The position numbers and the translations under genes were made by a program. Under the pieces are notes generated by a model that saw only the letters and a list, made by a program, of their open reading frames with translations, was not told the DNA's origin and did not search any database. Below, one piece after another: positions 1-8,896 of a DNA stretch of 64,000 nucleotides (position 1 is the stretch's first letter; every line of letters starts with the position of its first letter). Source of the DNA: Faecalibacterium sp. UBA1762 (GTDB taxonomy: Bacteria; Bacillota; Clostridia; Oscillospirales; Ruminococcaceae); assembly GCA_002314755.1 (NCBI GenBank), contig DCHC01000019.1, positions 12,537 to 76,536 of the forward strand. The letters run 5' to 3'.

Positions 1-1
1 C

Positions 2-259
2 ATAGGCACCTATGAGGAATTTTTTGAAATACTGACCCTGCGTCAGCTAAGCCGACATGCTAAGCCGATTGTTCTTTTAAATACCTGCGGCTGCTTCGAC
101 CCACTGCTTGCGCTTTTGGAGGCCACCATCGCACAGGGCTTTGCCAAGCCGATTTGCCGGGAGCTGTACTGTGTATGTCAAACCCCGCAGCAGGCCTTAG
201 ATTATCTGGAGCAGGCTATATTACAGCCCGCATCGGATAAGCACTATAAAAATATTTAA
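2..259 (+). CDS. LOG family (lysine decarboxylase-like) protein, C-terminal part
   Basis: Only the last 85 residues are in the window; the frame is open from the first bases and stops with TAA. It opens with IGTYEEFFEILTLRQL, which matches the end of the PGGxGTxxE signature of the LOG/TIGR00730 Rossmann-fold family. That family includes the cytokinin riboside monophosphate phosphoribohydrolases, which cleave ribose 5-phosphate from nucleoside monophosphates. The rest (IVLLNT, then a short helical tail) fits the usual C-terminus. The next gene, hpt, starts 26 bases downstream on the same strand, so a nucleotide-salvage pairing is plausible. The Clostridia members have mostly not been characterised, so the exact substrate is unknown. 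Confidence 0.72.
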   Translation: MGTYEEFFEILTLRQLSRHAKPIVLLNTCGCFDPLLALLEATIAQGFAKPICRELYCVCQTPQQALDYLEQAILQPASDKHYKNI

Positions 260-285
260 TTTTGCCAAAGGAGCAGGGTTTTCTC

Positions 286-840
286 ATGCATATTTCCACA
301 CCTAAAAAGGATATCGACCGGATCCTGTTTACCCGGGAGCAGCTTGCCGATAAGGTACACGAACTGGGCGAAATTCTGACCGAAGAGTACAAGGATAAGC
401 TGCCTATCGTTGTCTGCATTTTAAAGGGCGCCAGTTTTTTCTATATTGACCTGTGCAGAGAACTGAAATGTCATATCAATTTGGATTTTATTGATGTATC
501 CAGCTACGGAAACGGCACCAGTAGCAGCGGCGTTGTGCGCATGATCAAGGACCTGGAAAACAATATCGAGGGCCGCCATGTCCTGCTGGTAGAGGACATT
601 ATCGATTCCGGCGTTACCTTAAGTCATCTGCGCAAGCTGCTTTCCGCCAGGAACCCGGCATCCATCAAGATCTGCTGTCTATTGGACAAAGCCGGTGCCC
701 ATGCCAAAGAGCTGGAACCGGAATATCACGGTTTTGAAATTGGCAACGAGTTTGTGGTGGGCTACGGTCTGGATTATGCCGAATACTACCGCAATCTGCC
801 CTATATCGGCGTCCTGAAGCCGGAGGTCTACGCCGACTGA
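286..840 (+). CDS. hpt: hypoxanthine phosphoribosyltransferase
   Basis: A 184-residue purine-salvage enzyme that makes IMP or GMP from hypoxanthine or guanine and PRPP. The PRPP-binding loop reads VLLVEDIIDSGVTLSH (about residues 103-118), preceded by the flexible-loop segment around DVSSYGNGTSSSG. KGASFF near residue 47 is the usual LKGSxxF motif. Length and motif order match bacterial HPRTs. The ATG at 286 is chosen because AAAGGAG lies about 12 bases upstream; the frame stays open to a TTG at 262, but that would overlap the ribosome binding site. It follows the LOG-family gene by 26 bases and ends before a bidirectional terminator. Confidence 0.95.
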   Translation: MHISTPKKDIDRILFTREQLADKVHELGEILTEEYKDKLPIVVCILKGASFFYIDLCRELKCHINLDFIDVSSYGNGTSSSGVVRMIKDLENNIEGRHVLLVEDIIDSGVTLSHLRKLLSARNPASIKICCLLDKAGAHAKELEPEYHGFEIGNEFVVGYGLDYAEYYRNLPYIGVLKPEVYAD

Positions 841-863
841 GTTTGTCTTATCTCTTTTTTATA

Positions 864-906
864 AAAAGCATCTCTGTTCCGTACTACCCGGAGCAGAGAT
901 GCTTTT
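864..906. terminator. bidirectional intrinsic terminator between hpt and the histidine kinase gene
   Basis: A 10-bp stem (AGCATCTCTG, 867-876, with CAGAGATGCT, 894-903) is flanked by A4 on the left and T4 on the right, so it can stop transcripts arriving from hpt on the plus strand and from the kinase gene on the minus strand. Confidence 0.85.
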
Positions 907-919
907 CTTCTATACTGTT

Positions 920-3103
920 TTATGCTTTATTCACCGGAAACCACACAACCGCTTTAAACAGATCTCCGTCCACCGCCAGCTGCAGCTGACCGCCCTGCAG
1001 CTCCGTCAGACTGCGCGCAATGGAAAGCCCCAGTCCGCTGCCCTCGGTATGGCGGCTGCGATCCCCCCGGATGAACCGCTCTGTCAGTTCCTCCGCGCTG
1101 ATATTCAACTGATCTCTGGAAATATTGCGGAAGGATAACACCGCCCATTCGTCCTGTTGTTCCAGGTCCATATACACGCGGGTACCGCTTTGAGCATACT
1201 TGCAGATATTGTTTAGCAGGTTGTCCAGTATCCGCCACAAATGACGCCCGTCCGCCATGACCGTCAACTGCTGCTTGGGCAGGCTGACCACAGGGGTCAG
1301 CCCTGCAGCCTGCAGCCGCTCGGTGTATTCGCCCAGCACCTGCTGCAATAGTACCTCCAGATCGCACTGCTGCGGATTGGTCGCCAACACTCCGCTGGAT
1401 GCCTTAGACGCTTCTATCAGGTCCTCTATCAGCTTTTTCAGCCGGTTGGACTGCCGGTCCAATACCTCCAGATAACCGCAAAGAGTCTCATCCTGCGGAT
1501 TTTTCTTTTTCATCAGGTCCACATAGTTAATAATGCTGGTCAGTGGGGTCTTAATATCATGGGAAACATTGGTGATCAACTCCGTCTTCAGATGCTCACT
1601 TTTCATGCGTTCCTGTACCTGCAGATTGACCCCCTCCTTGATATGAGTCAGGTCCTCCCCAATGCCCCGCATAGGCCCGCGTAGCCGATCCGTCCGCACC
1701 GGGGTATCCAGATCACCGACTGCCATATTACGGATAGCCAGCTGCAGATCCTTTAATCCGACTACCGCCCACACGATAATGGCAATACACAGCGTCGCCG
1801 CAATCAAACGGTGCAAAAAGAACAGTCCCTCGGAACCGCTATCAATCAGTATCAATATTACAATGCTATTGATAATCCAACCGCCGAGCAGCAAAAACAC
1901 AGTTTTTCCCAAAACCGGCAGATTGCACACCGTCGCAAAGCAAAAGTGCACACCCTTTCCGGTTATTCTGCCAAGCCACCTGATCAACCACCATACCAAA
2001 CTGTTTTTCCAAAAGATACCGCATTTAAACCGTACTGCAAGATTTAAAAGGGCTCCCAGTACAAAGGTCTCCATCGCAAAAAGGCAAAAAACCGCGCCGA
2101 CAATGGCCAAAATGGCAGAGAACAAATCATTCCAGACGGAATAGTCGTTTACGGCATCCAATATTTCTATGCCGCCTGCAGCTGCCAAAACGCCTAAGGT
2201 ACCGAACAGGATGATGACCCCCTCCAACGGGACATTACATAAGCGGGTGGGTACTGCCTTTTTGCTTTGGTCAATATGGCCCGCCGCGCAAAAAGAAATC
2301 AATAGTCCTATTAATGCAAACAGATACCCGATGCCCGCCACAGGAATAAACCAATCCGAGGCATCCAACAGGTTGCTCATAAAACCTGCAAAACCGGCAA
2401 ACCTATCCCCCGGCTGTAGCTCATTCGCCAGGCTGACAAACACCGTCAGCTGCAAATCTCCTTCTTGATACGGGGTTTTCCCCGGCAGGATTTCATTGTC
2501 TTTCTCAAGCTCCTGCTCCGACTGTCCGTCAGTTGCCGCAGTCTCTTTTTCTATAATATCTCGTTTTTCACCGTAATGTTCTGTCGACTTCTGTGTCTCG
2601 GCGGCCGTAAGTAATGCCGCATCCTGTACCAGAGAGGCTTCCTCCGGAATCACCTTGTAAACCTGCGTATCCGATTCTACCCGGTACAGCTTTGCCACTG
2701 CCGGAACATTCTCGACCAGTTCCACCAGCTGCTGCAGGGTTTCCAGCCCATAATACTGCGCAAGATCAAAGCTTTCCTGAACAAAAATTGTCTCATCACC
2801 CTGTTCCGTTGTCTCCAGTACCACACCGTCCAGAATAACAGTAAAGCGCAGATTGATATACTCCTGTTCTGCCTGCACTGCGCCGGGGTTGTAGAGTTCC
2901 TGGTTCATAATGACATCCGTATAGCTCCAAAGCATATTCTGCAGCTTACTCTGAATCATCTTTTGCGGATTGCCGTATACAGAAAAGCTGTTGTCAATAC
3001 TCCATGCAGCCGCAACCGTTGCACCCACTGCAAGCGGCAGGCAGATAATTGCCAAAAGAAAAGCCAAAATCCGAATCGGCTGGCTATATATCACTTTTTT
3101 CAC
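920..3103 (-). CDS. membrane sensor histidine kinase
   Basis: A sensor kinase of about 727 residues. It has one N-terminal membrane helix (about residues 10-33), an external domain of about 200 residues, then roughly six more helices between 250 and 450, and a HAMP-like segment. The HisKA domain reads NVSHDIKTPLTS with the phospho-accepting His near 515. The HATPase has an N box (NLLNNICKY, about 626) and a G box (GSGLGLS, about 690). The gene overlaps the stop of the response-regulator gene upstream. The frame is open from a TTG at 3109, but GGAGGG at 3115-3110 gives correct spacing only to the GTG at 3103, which I use. The extra membrane helices suggest it senses envelope stress or a membrane ligand, but the signal is unknown. 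Confidence 0.9.
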   Translation of the reverse strand: MKKVIYSQPIRILAFLLAIICLPLAVGATVAAAWSIDNSFSVYGNPQKMIQSKLQNMLWSYTDVIMNQELYNPGAVQAEQEYINLRFTVILDGVVLETTEQGDETIFVQESFDLAQYYGLETLQQLVELVENVPAVAKLYRVESDTQVYKVIPEEASLVQDAALLTAAETQKSTEHYGEKRDIIEKETAATDGQSEQELEKDNEILPGKTPYQEGDLQLTVFVSLANELQPGDRFAGFAGFMSNLLDASDWFIPVAGIGYLFALIGLLISFCAAGHIDQSKKAVPTRLCNVPLEGVIILFGTLGVLAAAGGIEILDAVNDYSVWNDLFSAILAIVGAVFCLFAMETFVLGALLNLAVRFKCGIFWKNSLVWWLIRWLGRITGKGVHFCFATVCNLPVLGKTVFLLLGGWIINSIVILILIDSGSEGLFFLHRLIAATLCIAIIVWAVVGLKDLQLAIRNMAVGDLDTPVRTDRLRGPMRGIGEDLTHIKEGVNLQVQERMKSEHLKTELITNVSHDIKTPLTSIINYVDLMKKKNPQDETLCGYLEVLDRQSNRLKKLIEDLIEASKASSGVLATNPQQCDLEVLLQQVLGEYTERLQAAGLTPVVSLPKQQLTVMADGRHLWRILDNLLNNICKYAQSGTRVYMDLEQQDEWAVLSFRNISRDQLNISAEELTERFIRGDRSRHTEGSGLGLSIARSLTELQGGQLQLAVDGDLFKAVVWFPVNKA

Positions 3104-3105
3104 CG

Positions 3106-3810
3106 TCAACCCTCCACTTTATCCGATTCCAAGCGGTAACCTTTTCCCCACACCACACGCAGATATCGCGGCTCTGCCGGGTTGATCTCGATTTTTTCCC
3201 GCAGGTGTCGGATATGTACCGCTATCGTCCCTTCTGCGCCAATAGGGTTGGTATTCCAGACCGCGCGGTAAATTTCAGTGGGCGACAGCACCTCTCCAAC
3301 ATGCTGCATCAACAGATATAAAATATCATATTCTGTCGGGGTCAAAGCCACCGGTTCCCCGTCTAATGTAACAGTTTTGCTTCTGTCATCCAGCATAATG
3401 CCACCCACAGCCAAACATTTTTCCGGCTTTGCAGGCAGTGCGCCAAGCTGAGTATACCGTCGCAGCGCGCTGCGTACCCGTGCCAAAACCTCTACCGGAT
3501 TAAATGGCTTGGTAATATAGTCATCCGCGCCCATATTTAACCCCAATATTTTATCGGTATCCTCACTTTTTGCCGTCAACAGAATGACTGGCAGATTGTA
3601 CTGCCGGCGTAGCGTGGACAGGGTAGCTATTCCATCCATTCCGGGCATCATAATATCCAAAAGCAACAAATCCACCTGCCGAGCGGCCAAAAGCTCCAAC
3701 ACCTGCTGACCGTTTTCCGCGCTGAGCAGGTCATACCCTTCTCCGCCAAGATAGATTTTCAGCGCATTGACAATATCCTGCTCATCATCGCAAATCAAAA
3801 CCGTACTCAA
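3106..3810 (-). CDS. OmpR/PhoB-family response regulator
   Basis: A 234-residue regulator. The receiver domain has the acidic pair D8-D9, phospho-acceptor D52 (LLLLDIMMPG), the T of LTAKS near 79 and K101 (ITKPF). A winged-helix DNA-binding domain follows (about 135-230), ending in the typical RGKGYRL-like WGKGYRLE. The start is TTG, with AAAGGA eight bases upstream. It is translationally coupled to the kinase gene (4-base overlap if the upstream TTG were used), so the two form a two-component pair. A promoter with 11-bp spaced repeats of the kind bound by this family lies just upstream, which suggests autoregulation. Confidence 0.95.
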   Translation of the reverse strand: MSTVLICDDEQDIVNALKIYLGGEGYDLLSAENGQQVLELLAARQVDLLLLDIMMPGMDGIATLSTLRRQYNLPVILLTAKSEDTDKILGLNMGADDYITKPFNPVEVLARVRSALRRYTQLGALPAKPEKCLAVGGIMLDDRSKTVTLDGEPVALTPTEYDILYLLMQHVGEVLSPTEIYRAVWNTNPIGAEGTIAVHIRHLREKIEINPAEPRYLRVVWGKGYRLESDKVEG

Positions 3811-3864
3811 AGTCGAAATCCTTTCCCTCTATCCTCATTTTTGTTTTTCAAAAGCTTCCTCCTT

Positions 3865-3919
3865 ATTATAGGTAAAAAAACATAAAAATGAAAGAGATAA
3901 CCTTTTAAGATTTTGTTAA
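3865..3919 (-). promoter_or_regulatory. promoter of the two-component operon with a Pho-box-like repeat
   Basis: Minus-strand -10 TATAAT at 3870-3865. Upstream, TTAACA (3919-3914) and TTAAAA (3908-3903) are separated by five bases, giving the 11-bp period of PhoP/OmpR-type direct repeats. No good -35 hexamer is seen, which fits an activator-dependent promoter. Confidence 0.5.
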
Positions 3920-3935
3920 CCTTTTCCCTACTGAG

Positions 3936-3969
3936 AAAAGGGCAAGACAGTCTTGAAACTGTCCCGCCC
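3936..3969 (-). terminator. terminator of the cation efflux gene
   Basis: Stem GGGC-GACAGT (3940-3951) with ACTGTC-GCCC (3958-3969) and a 2x2 internal loop. On the minus strand it is followed by TTTTCTC. It lies six bases beyond the stop of the CDF gene. Confidence 0.7.
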
Positions 3970-3974
3970 TTCTT

Positions 3975-5111
3975 TCATACATATTCTGTTTCTACCACAA
4001 TTTCGGTAGAATAACCGGGATACTGCCGCTGCAGCTGCTCTACCAACTGCCCGCGAACCCCCTCCCAGTCCTGCAGCTTGTAATCCACCACCAGATCACA
4101 GTATATTTTCATCTCAGCCTCGCTGACAAAAACAGCGTGATAACTGATTACATGAGGTTGAACCCGAACAAATTCCGCCAAAAGCTGTCGCAACGCCCTT
4201 CCTGCCTCACTTGCCCGGTTCACGGCATAAATACCGAACACCATGGTCACATGATAGGTATGCATCAGGTACAACTGTAGGCCGTGTATAACCTCGTAGA
4301 CCTCTTCCACCGTTTTACTGTGATCCACCTCGATATTGACCGAGCCGGAAAACCGGTCGGGTCCATAGTCATGCAGCCTCATATCCGCTGCATTCTGCAC
4401 TATCTCGCAGCCGCGGATTTCCTGATAAAGGGTATCCGCCAGCTCCCGATTGCCGGATTCCCCCAACAGGGAGGATACAGTATCCAACAGCACCTCCATA
4501 CCCGCTTTGAGGATGATCACCGAGTTGATCACACCCGCCCATCCGTCAACACAGACGGCAAACAATACCCAAAGTAACGAGGAAAAAACGGTGACCGCCG
4601 ACACAAAGGAATCGTTGCGGCTTTCGGTACCCACCGCCACCAGCGCAGCGGAATCTACCTTTTTGCCAACGCGGATGGTGCTCTGTCCGTGGAAGAACTT
4701 GATCACTGCGGAAACGGCAATCAAAATCAAGGCCGCTTTGGAAATTTTCAGTTCTTCCGGATGAAGGATACTCCGAACCGAGCCAAGCAGCATCTCACTG
4801 CCGCTGACTAATATCAGTACGGAAATAACCAGTCCCGTCAGATACTCCATTCTGCCAAAGCCAAAGGGATGCTTTGCGGTTGGGCGGCGTCCGCTAAGCC
4901 TGGTACCTACCAGGGCAAGCACCGAGGTGGCCGCATCCGTCGCATTGTTCACACCCTCTGCCAGAATAGCAACCGAGCCGGACAAAATACCGGTCATAAT
5001 TTTTGCCAACGCAATCAAACCGTTCAGCAAAATGCCCTGCATCGAGGTAACCGTAACCGCGCCCTCCCGGGTCCTGGAGTCCTGATGCAATAGCCGATAC
5101 ATCCATCCCAT
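3975..5111 (-). CDS. cation diffusion facilitator (CDF) family metal exporter
   Basis: A 378-residue CDF protein with about six membrane helices in residues 25-215 and a cytoplasmic C-terminal part (about 216-378), long enough for a second small domain after the usual ferredoxin-like one. It belongs to the proton-driven efflux family for Zn, Mn, Fe, Co or Ni. The intramembrane metal site is unusual: helix 2 has N55-x3-D59 (AEGVNNATD) in place of H/DxxxD, and helix 5 has E163-x3-D167 (ESRND) in place of HxxxD. Loss of both histidines argues against a classical zinc site; a Mn2+-type or other harder-ion site is my inference. It stands alone with its own terminator. Confidence 0.88.
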   Translation of the reverse strand: MGWMYRLLHQDSRTREGAVTVTSMQGILLNGLIALAKIMTGILSGSVAILAEGVNNATDAATSVLALVGTRLSGRRPTAKHPFGFGRMEYLTGLVISVLILVSGSEMLLGSVRSILHPEELKISKAALILIAVSAVIKFFHGQSTIRVGKKVDSAALVAVGTESRNDSFVSAVTVFSSLLWVLFAVCVDGWAGVINSVIILKAGMEVLLDTVSSLLGESGNRELADTLYQEIRGCEIVQNAADMRLHDYGPDRFSGSVNIEVDHSKTVEEVYEVIHGLQLYLMHTYHVTMVFGIYAVNRASEAGRALRQLLAEFVRVQPHVISYHAVFVSEAEMKIYCDLVVDYKLQDWEGVRGQLVEQLQRQYPGYSTEIVVETEYV

Positions 5112-5136
5112 TTTTCTACCTCTTTTTCCGGTAATA

Positions 5137-7089
5137 TTAATAATTATGGAAGCTGATGTTCATATCCACACCACCGGAAATACCGTCAACCGAACCGGTA
5201 CTGGAATACTGCCACACCTCATACCTACCTGTGTAATCCGTTTGTGTAGTATAGTGTGCCAGCCAGAAATGATATGCCGAAAGCTCGCTGACATTTAATT
5301 GGTTCATAAACCAGCTTTTGCTGGCGTATACACCGGCGAGATAACCGCTATTGACAACGGTTTTACAAAACGCCTGGGCAATGGCTGTACGCTGTGCCAC
5401 GCTCAAAGCATCTGCACGGCCGTCCTTTGCGGAGGTGGAATATTCTGTATCAAAATAGATTGGGTAGGACAGAGCGTATCCCTTGACCATCTCCACTGCC
5501 ATACTGGCTTCCTCTACTGCCTCCTGCTGGTCGACTGCCTGGCTGAATACATAAGCGCCTATCTTTAGTCCCGCCGCTGAAGCTCCGGCAAGGTTGGTAC
5601 GGGCCATAGAATCCTCTACCAATGCACCGGTGCCGTAACCACGATAACCCACGCGGATAATGACAAAGCTGATGCCTGCTGCCTTTACCTTTGCCCAGTC
5701 AATTGTCTCGTTCCAGCGGGATACATCGATTCCCATACAGTCAGAGCGAACGCCGTTAGAATCAAAATAGTAGGTCACCCCTTGAATAATCTGCCAACCG
5801 GTCACCTTGTTATGATTCACATCGTAATAATATGTTTTTCCGTCAATGGTCTGCCAACCGGTATAAACGGTAATTTTCTCCGTTTTTTCACCGACTGTGA
5901 TTTGATAACCTGCGACCGGGGTGCCGTCTTGCTGAATCAGCGTGACCTTTTCTGCCTTGTAAACCTGATACACCGCCGAAACCGTCATATTTGCAGTGAC
6001 ATTGGTTGTATCTGATGACCAACCGGTAAAAACATAGCGCTTATTCTCACCGGTCATAGACGGAACCTCGGGGGGTGTAGCCGTACCGCCCTGCTCCACC
6101 GTTACGCTGGAGAGTGTCGTTCCGTCCGCATTGACAAATACCACTGTATATCCGCCGGATTCTGGCCCCCGCGGTGCGGAAAGCTCCCCTGACTGAACAA
6201 CCGTATCTGCCACATATCTCACGCCGTAGCTTAATGTACCATTCTCTTCAACCGGTTCCACATCACTGACCGATCCGTCTACAAGCAACAGACAAGGCAT
6301 ACCGAAAGCGCCTGTTCCGGTTTGGTATGTATATGTATATTGAGTATTGCCTTTGTCATCTGTAACCGGCTGTTCCTTTTTCTCCTCGTTTGCGGGAACA
6401 TATTCGACGGTATCCTCTTTCTTTTCAGCCGCCTGTTGCTCTCCGTACTGGCTATCCTCCTTGCGAACCTCAACTTCCTTTTCGTCCACTATTTTTTCGG
6501 AAATATCTTCTATCTTTTGATATACGACCTTAAACTCCGCCACCTTAAAGAAGGATGATTCCGGGACTGTAAAGCCCTCCTGTTCCTGCAGTGTAAACTT
6601 ATAGTTACCCGCCGGTATCCAGGACAAATACAAATTGCCATCCAAGGAATCTATGGCAAAGGTCTTGTCGTAATCCGCATTCTCTTTGTCCAAGCCCTGT
6701 ACTCGCAGCATAAACTTTACATTTCGTACAACCGCTCCAGATTTATCCACAATGTTAACATTTAAATCCTGCGTAGCGCTGGAAATTTTCAAAAAAAGCT
6801 CGACCGGCTGCTCCTCGACTCGCTCCACGGTATCCGAGCCGGAGCCGGAACCGGATCCGGAATTCAGCTGCAGACTTGGGAAAGAGGTCGTAGCTGAGGA
6901 TACCACTTTGATTTTAGTCACAGTCTCGGAAATAATCTGCTGAACCGTCTCAACCTGTACCGGCCGCAAAAGGCCACACACCGCCAACACGCCCGTGGCC
7001 ACCGCTACTGTACCGCAAGCCGCCAGCAAAATAATCCTGTTCTTGATATCTGCTGACCACCAGCCTGTAAATTTTTCCCACAACTTCAT
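5137..7089 (-). CDS. GH25 muramidase with wall-binding and InlB-type repeats
   Basis: A protein of about 650 residues. It has a short cytoplasmic start, a membrane anchor or uncleaved signal (about 21-43) and a Gly-Ser linker (near 76). A prealbumin-like fold at about 95-175 is followed by an acidic Lys/Glu segment. An InlB B-repeat-like unit (TVVFVNADGTTL ... FTGWSSDTT, about 310-375) precedes two choline-binding-type repeats (GWQTIDGKTYYY, GWQIIQGVTYYF, about 400-445). The C-terminal GH25 domain (452-650) has GIDVS (D454) and the catalytic FDTE (D547, E549). It should cut muramyl-glucosaminyl bonds in peptidoglycan outside the membrane. I place the start at ATG 7089 (AAGGCGG upstream), although the frame is open to 7185. 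Confidence 0.88.
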   Translation of the reverse strand: MKLWEKFTGWWSADIKNRIILLAACGTVAVATGVLAVCGLLRPVQVETVQQIISETVTKIKVVSSATTSFPSLQLNSGSGSGSGSDTVERVEEQPVELFLKISSATQDLNVNIVDKSGAVVRNVKFMLRVQGLDKENADYDKTFAIDSLDGNLYLSWIPAGNYKFTLQEQEGFTVPESSFFKVAEFKVVYQKIEDISEKIVDEKEVEVRKEDSQYGEQQAAEKKEDTVEYVPANEEKKEQPVTDDKGNTQYTYTYQTGTGAFGMPCLLLVDGSVSDVEPVEENGTLSYGVRYVADTVVQSGELSAPRGPESGGYTVVFVNADGTTLSSVTVEQGGTATPPEVPSMTGENKRYVFTGWSSDTTNVTANMTVSAVYQVYKAEKVTLIQQDGTPVAGYQITVGEKTEKITVYTGWQTIDGKTYYYDVNHNKVTGWQIIQGVTYYFDSNGVRSDCMGIDVSRWNETIDWAKVKAAGISFVIIRVGYRGYGTGALVEDSMARTNLAGASAAGLKIGAYVFSQAVDQQEAVEEASMAVEMVKGYALSYPIYFDTEYSTSAKDGRADALSVAQRTAIAQAFCKTVVNSGYLAGVYASKSWFMNQLNVSELSAYHFWLAHYTTQTDYTGRYEVWQYSSTGSVDGISGGVDMNISFHNY

Positions 7090-7241
7090 CTGTCTGCACC
7101 GCCTTGCATTATCCGATTGTTTCAAATATTTTTCTATTTTACCACATTTTTTTCCGCCTGTCCATTTTGAAAAAGAAAAAAGCATTTTGGAAATTCAGAA
7201 AAGATATCATTATCAAACTTGTTTTATGCCTACTCTTCCCC

Positions 7242-7273
7242 AAAAAAAGTCACCGTATCTCTGCGGTGACTTT
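7242..7273 (-). terminator. terminator of the ADP-ribosylglycohydrolase-like gene
   Basis: Perfect 10-bp stem AAAGTCACCG (7246-7255) / CGGTGACTTT (7264-7273), followed on the minus strand by a run of T (complement of A7 at 7242-7248). Confidence 0.88.
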
Positions 7274-7292
7274 CCTCTTAATTAATCTACAA

Positions 7293-8765
7293 TTATCCCA
7301 TAATCGTCAAGGGAATATATGCCAGCCAGGGATGCTCCGGCTGCAGCACCTCTGCCACTGGGCGGTTGACTCCCTCAACCTGTTCGCCGGCGGTCAAAGT
7401 AAATTCTCCCGAAGCATACAAAAAGGTTGCCGGAATATCCGTACACCCACCGTCAGGCAGAAGGCGGCTGGGATTGGTAAAGGTCGTCAAATGCTTTTTA
7501 CCTGAAACTGTCCATCCCTCCGGCAGCATCCAGTTGACATCATAGCTCTGCTGCTGGGTAGAATCGTTAAACAGGGTTAGCTTTACCCGAATACTCTCCC
7601 CGGGGGCAATATCCGGTTGCCGGTCATACTCCACCAACCAACGGCCGGTAGCAAACCTTCCCCGATAGGAATAGCGGGACACCTGAAGCATCTGTTCCAC
7701 AAACTCTCGTCCGGCAAAGGTCTCCAAATCTTTTTCCGTCCAGCTATCCGGTCCATCCGTAATCTCCACACCGTTTTTACGGCAGATTTCCTGCGCGGCA
7801 GCCAGCACACGATCCGTCAACTCCGTGCAGTTTTCCGGAGCCTTTTTGTAGAACATATCGCCTCTGTTCAGACTGACCGTAATAATGCGATCCCCAATAT
7901 ACTCTTTCCAATCCTCCGGAATGATCTTGGTTCCGTACATAATGCCCATCAGGGAACCGGCCGTAGCGCCGGTGCAGTCGGTATCATCACCGCATCCGAT
8001 TGCCACACACAGGGTCTTTTTAAAATCACCCTCGCCGTACAACAACCCCAATAAGGTATAGCCTACATTGGCAGGTGCCTCAAACCAACCCAGGTCCCGT
8101 GTGACCTCGCGCACCTTTTCCCGGGCGTCCTCCCATGCAATGCCGCTGTCATAGGCTTCCACTGCTGCGCGTACGCTTTGGGCAGTACGGCTCTGCTCCG
8201 GAATTTTGGACAGACCCAACTGGATCAGTCTGCGCAGATCGGAGATGACATAGGCGGCACTTTCCATTGCCTCAACAAAAATGGCTGCCATGGTGCCCTC
8301 GGCAAGTCCGTGGTCCACGCATGCGTCATAATAGGCGTAACGTACCGCTGCATTAGGACAGGCAGGCATCAACCCCGCCCAAATTTCCGTACGAATCCAT
8401 GCGCCGTTGGAATCCTTCCACGGGTTATTATATTCACCGGAAAGGGGCGGCAATAAGCCGCTGCGCATATTGGCCTTACCGATTCCGTACTCATTCCAGT
8501 GGGGAGTGACATATGTCAGCCAGGTCTCACCCAAAATATTCTCGTCTACCTGGTCAATCCCGTATCTTTCCACTGCAGTCAACCAAGCCAACTGCAGGTC
8601 CAGGTCGTCATTGGGCAACGGCTCCCCCTTAGGGGAAGTATAGCCTGTAATATGGTTAATCTGACGAGCGCCCTCAAAGGGGGTACCCATTGTTCCGCCG
8701 ATATTTTTTCCAAGCCAGCAGGCGTACAGCTTATCCCTCAGGGCAGCACGGTTCAGTTGAATCAT
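7293..8765 (-). CDS. ADP-ribosylglycohydrolase (DraG)-fold hydrolase
   Basis: A 490-residue protein. The first ~370 residues have the ADP-ribosylglycohydrolase fold: the first metal motif NDDLDLQ (about 52-58) corresponds to TDDT in DraG/ARH, and GCGDDTDCTGATAGSLMG (about 275-292) is the second metal motif. This family uses two Mg or Mn ions to remove ADP-ribose from proteins or small molecules. The last ~100 residues look like a separate beta-sandwich (GESIRVKLTLFND, PEGWTVSG), absent from DraG. There is no signal peptide, so it should act in the cytoplasm. ATG 8765 is preferred (AAGGAG upstream); an earlier GTG overlaps the binding site. The substrate is unknown; the added domain and glycan-rich surroundings allow a sugar-linked rather than protein substrate. 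Confidence 0.8.
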   Translation of the reverse strand: MIQLNRAALRDKLYACWLGKNIGGTMGTPFEGARQINHITGYTSPKGEPLPNDDLDLQLAWLTAVERYGIDQVDENILGETWLTYVTPHWNEYGIGKANMRSGLLPPLSGEYNNPWKDSNGAWIRTEIWAGLMPACPNAAVRYAYYDACVDHGLAEGTMAAIFVEAMESAAYVISDLRRLIQLGLSKIPEQSRTAQSVRAAVEAYDSGIAWEDAREKVREVTRDLGWFEAPANVGYTLLGLLYGEGDFKKTLCVAIGCGDDTDCTGATAGSLMGIMYGTKIIPEDWKEYIGDRIITVSLNRGDMFYKKAPENCTELTDRVLAAAQEICRKNGVEITDGPDSWTEKDLETFAGREFVEQMLQVSRYSYRGRFATGRWLVEYDRQPDIAPGESIRVKLTLFNDSTQQQSYDVNWMLPEGWTVSGKKHLTTFTNPSRLLPDGGCTDIPATFLYASGEFTLTAGEQVEGVNRPVAEVLQPEHPWLAYIPLTIMG

Positions 8766-8810
8766 CTTTATCCACACTCCTTTTTTCTTTCATTATAGCA
8801 ATAAATCAGC

Positions 8811-8853
8811 AAAAAGAAAAGCCCCAGACAATCAAAAACGGTTGTCCGGAGCT
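8811..8853 (-). terminator. terminator of the exonuclease gene
   Basis: Twelve-bp stem with two wobble pairs between AGCCCCAGACAA (8820-8831) and TTGTCCGGAGCT (8842-8853). The minus-strand transcript ends in TTTTCTTTTT (complement of 8811-8820). Confidence 0.8.
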
Positions 8854-8896
8854 GCCAAAAATAACGATGGAAAATTGTGCATATTCCCAGTATCCG

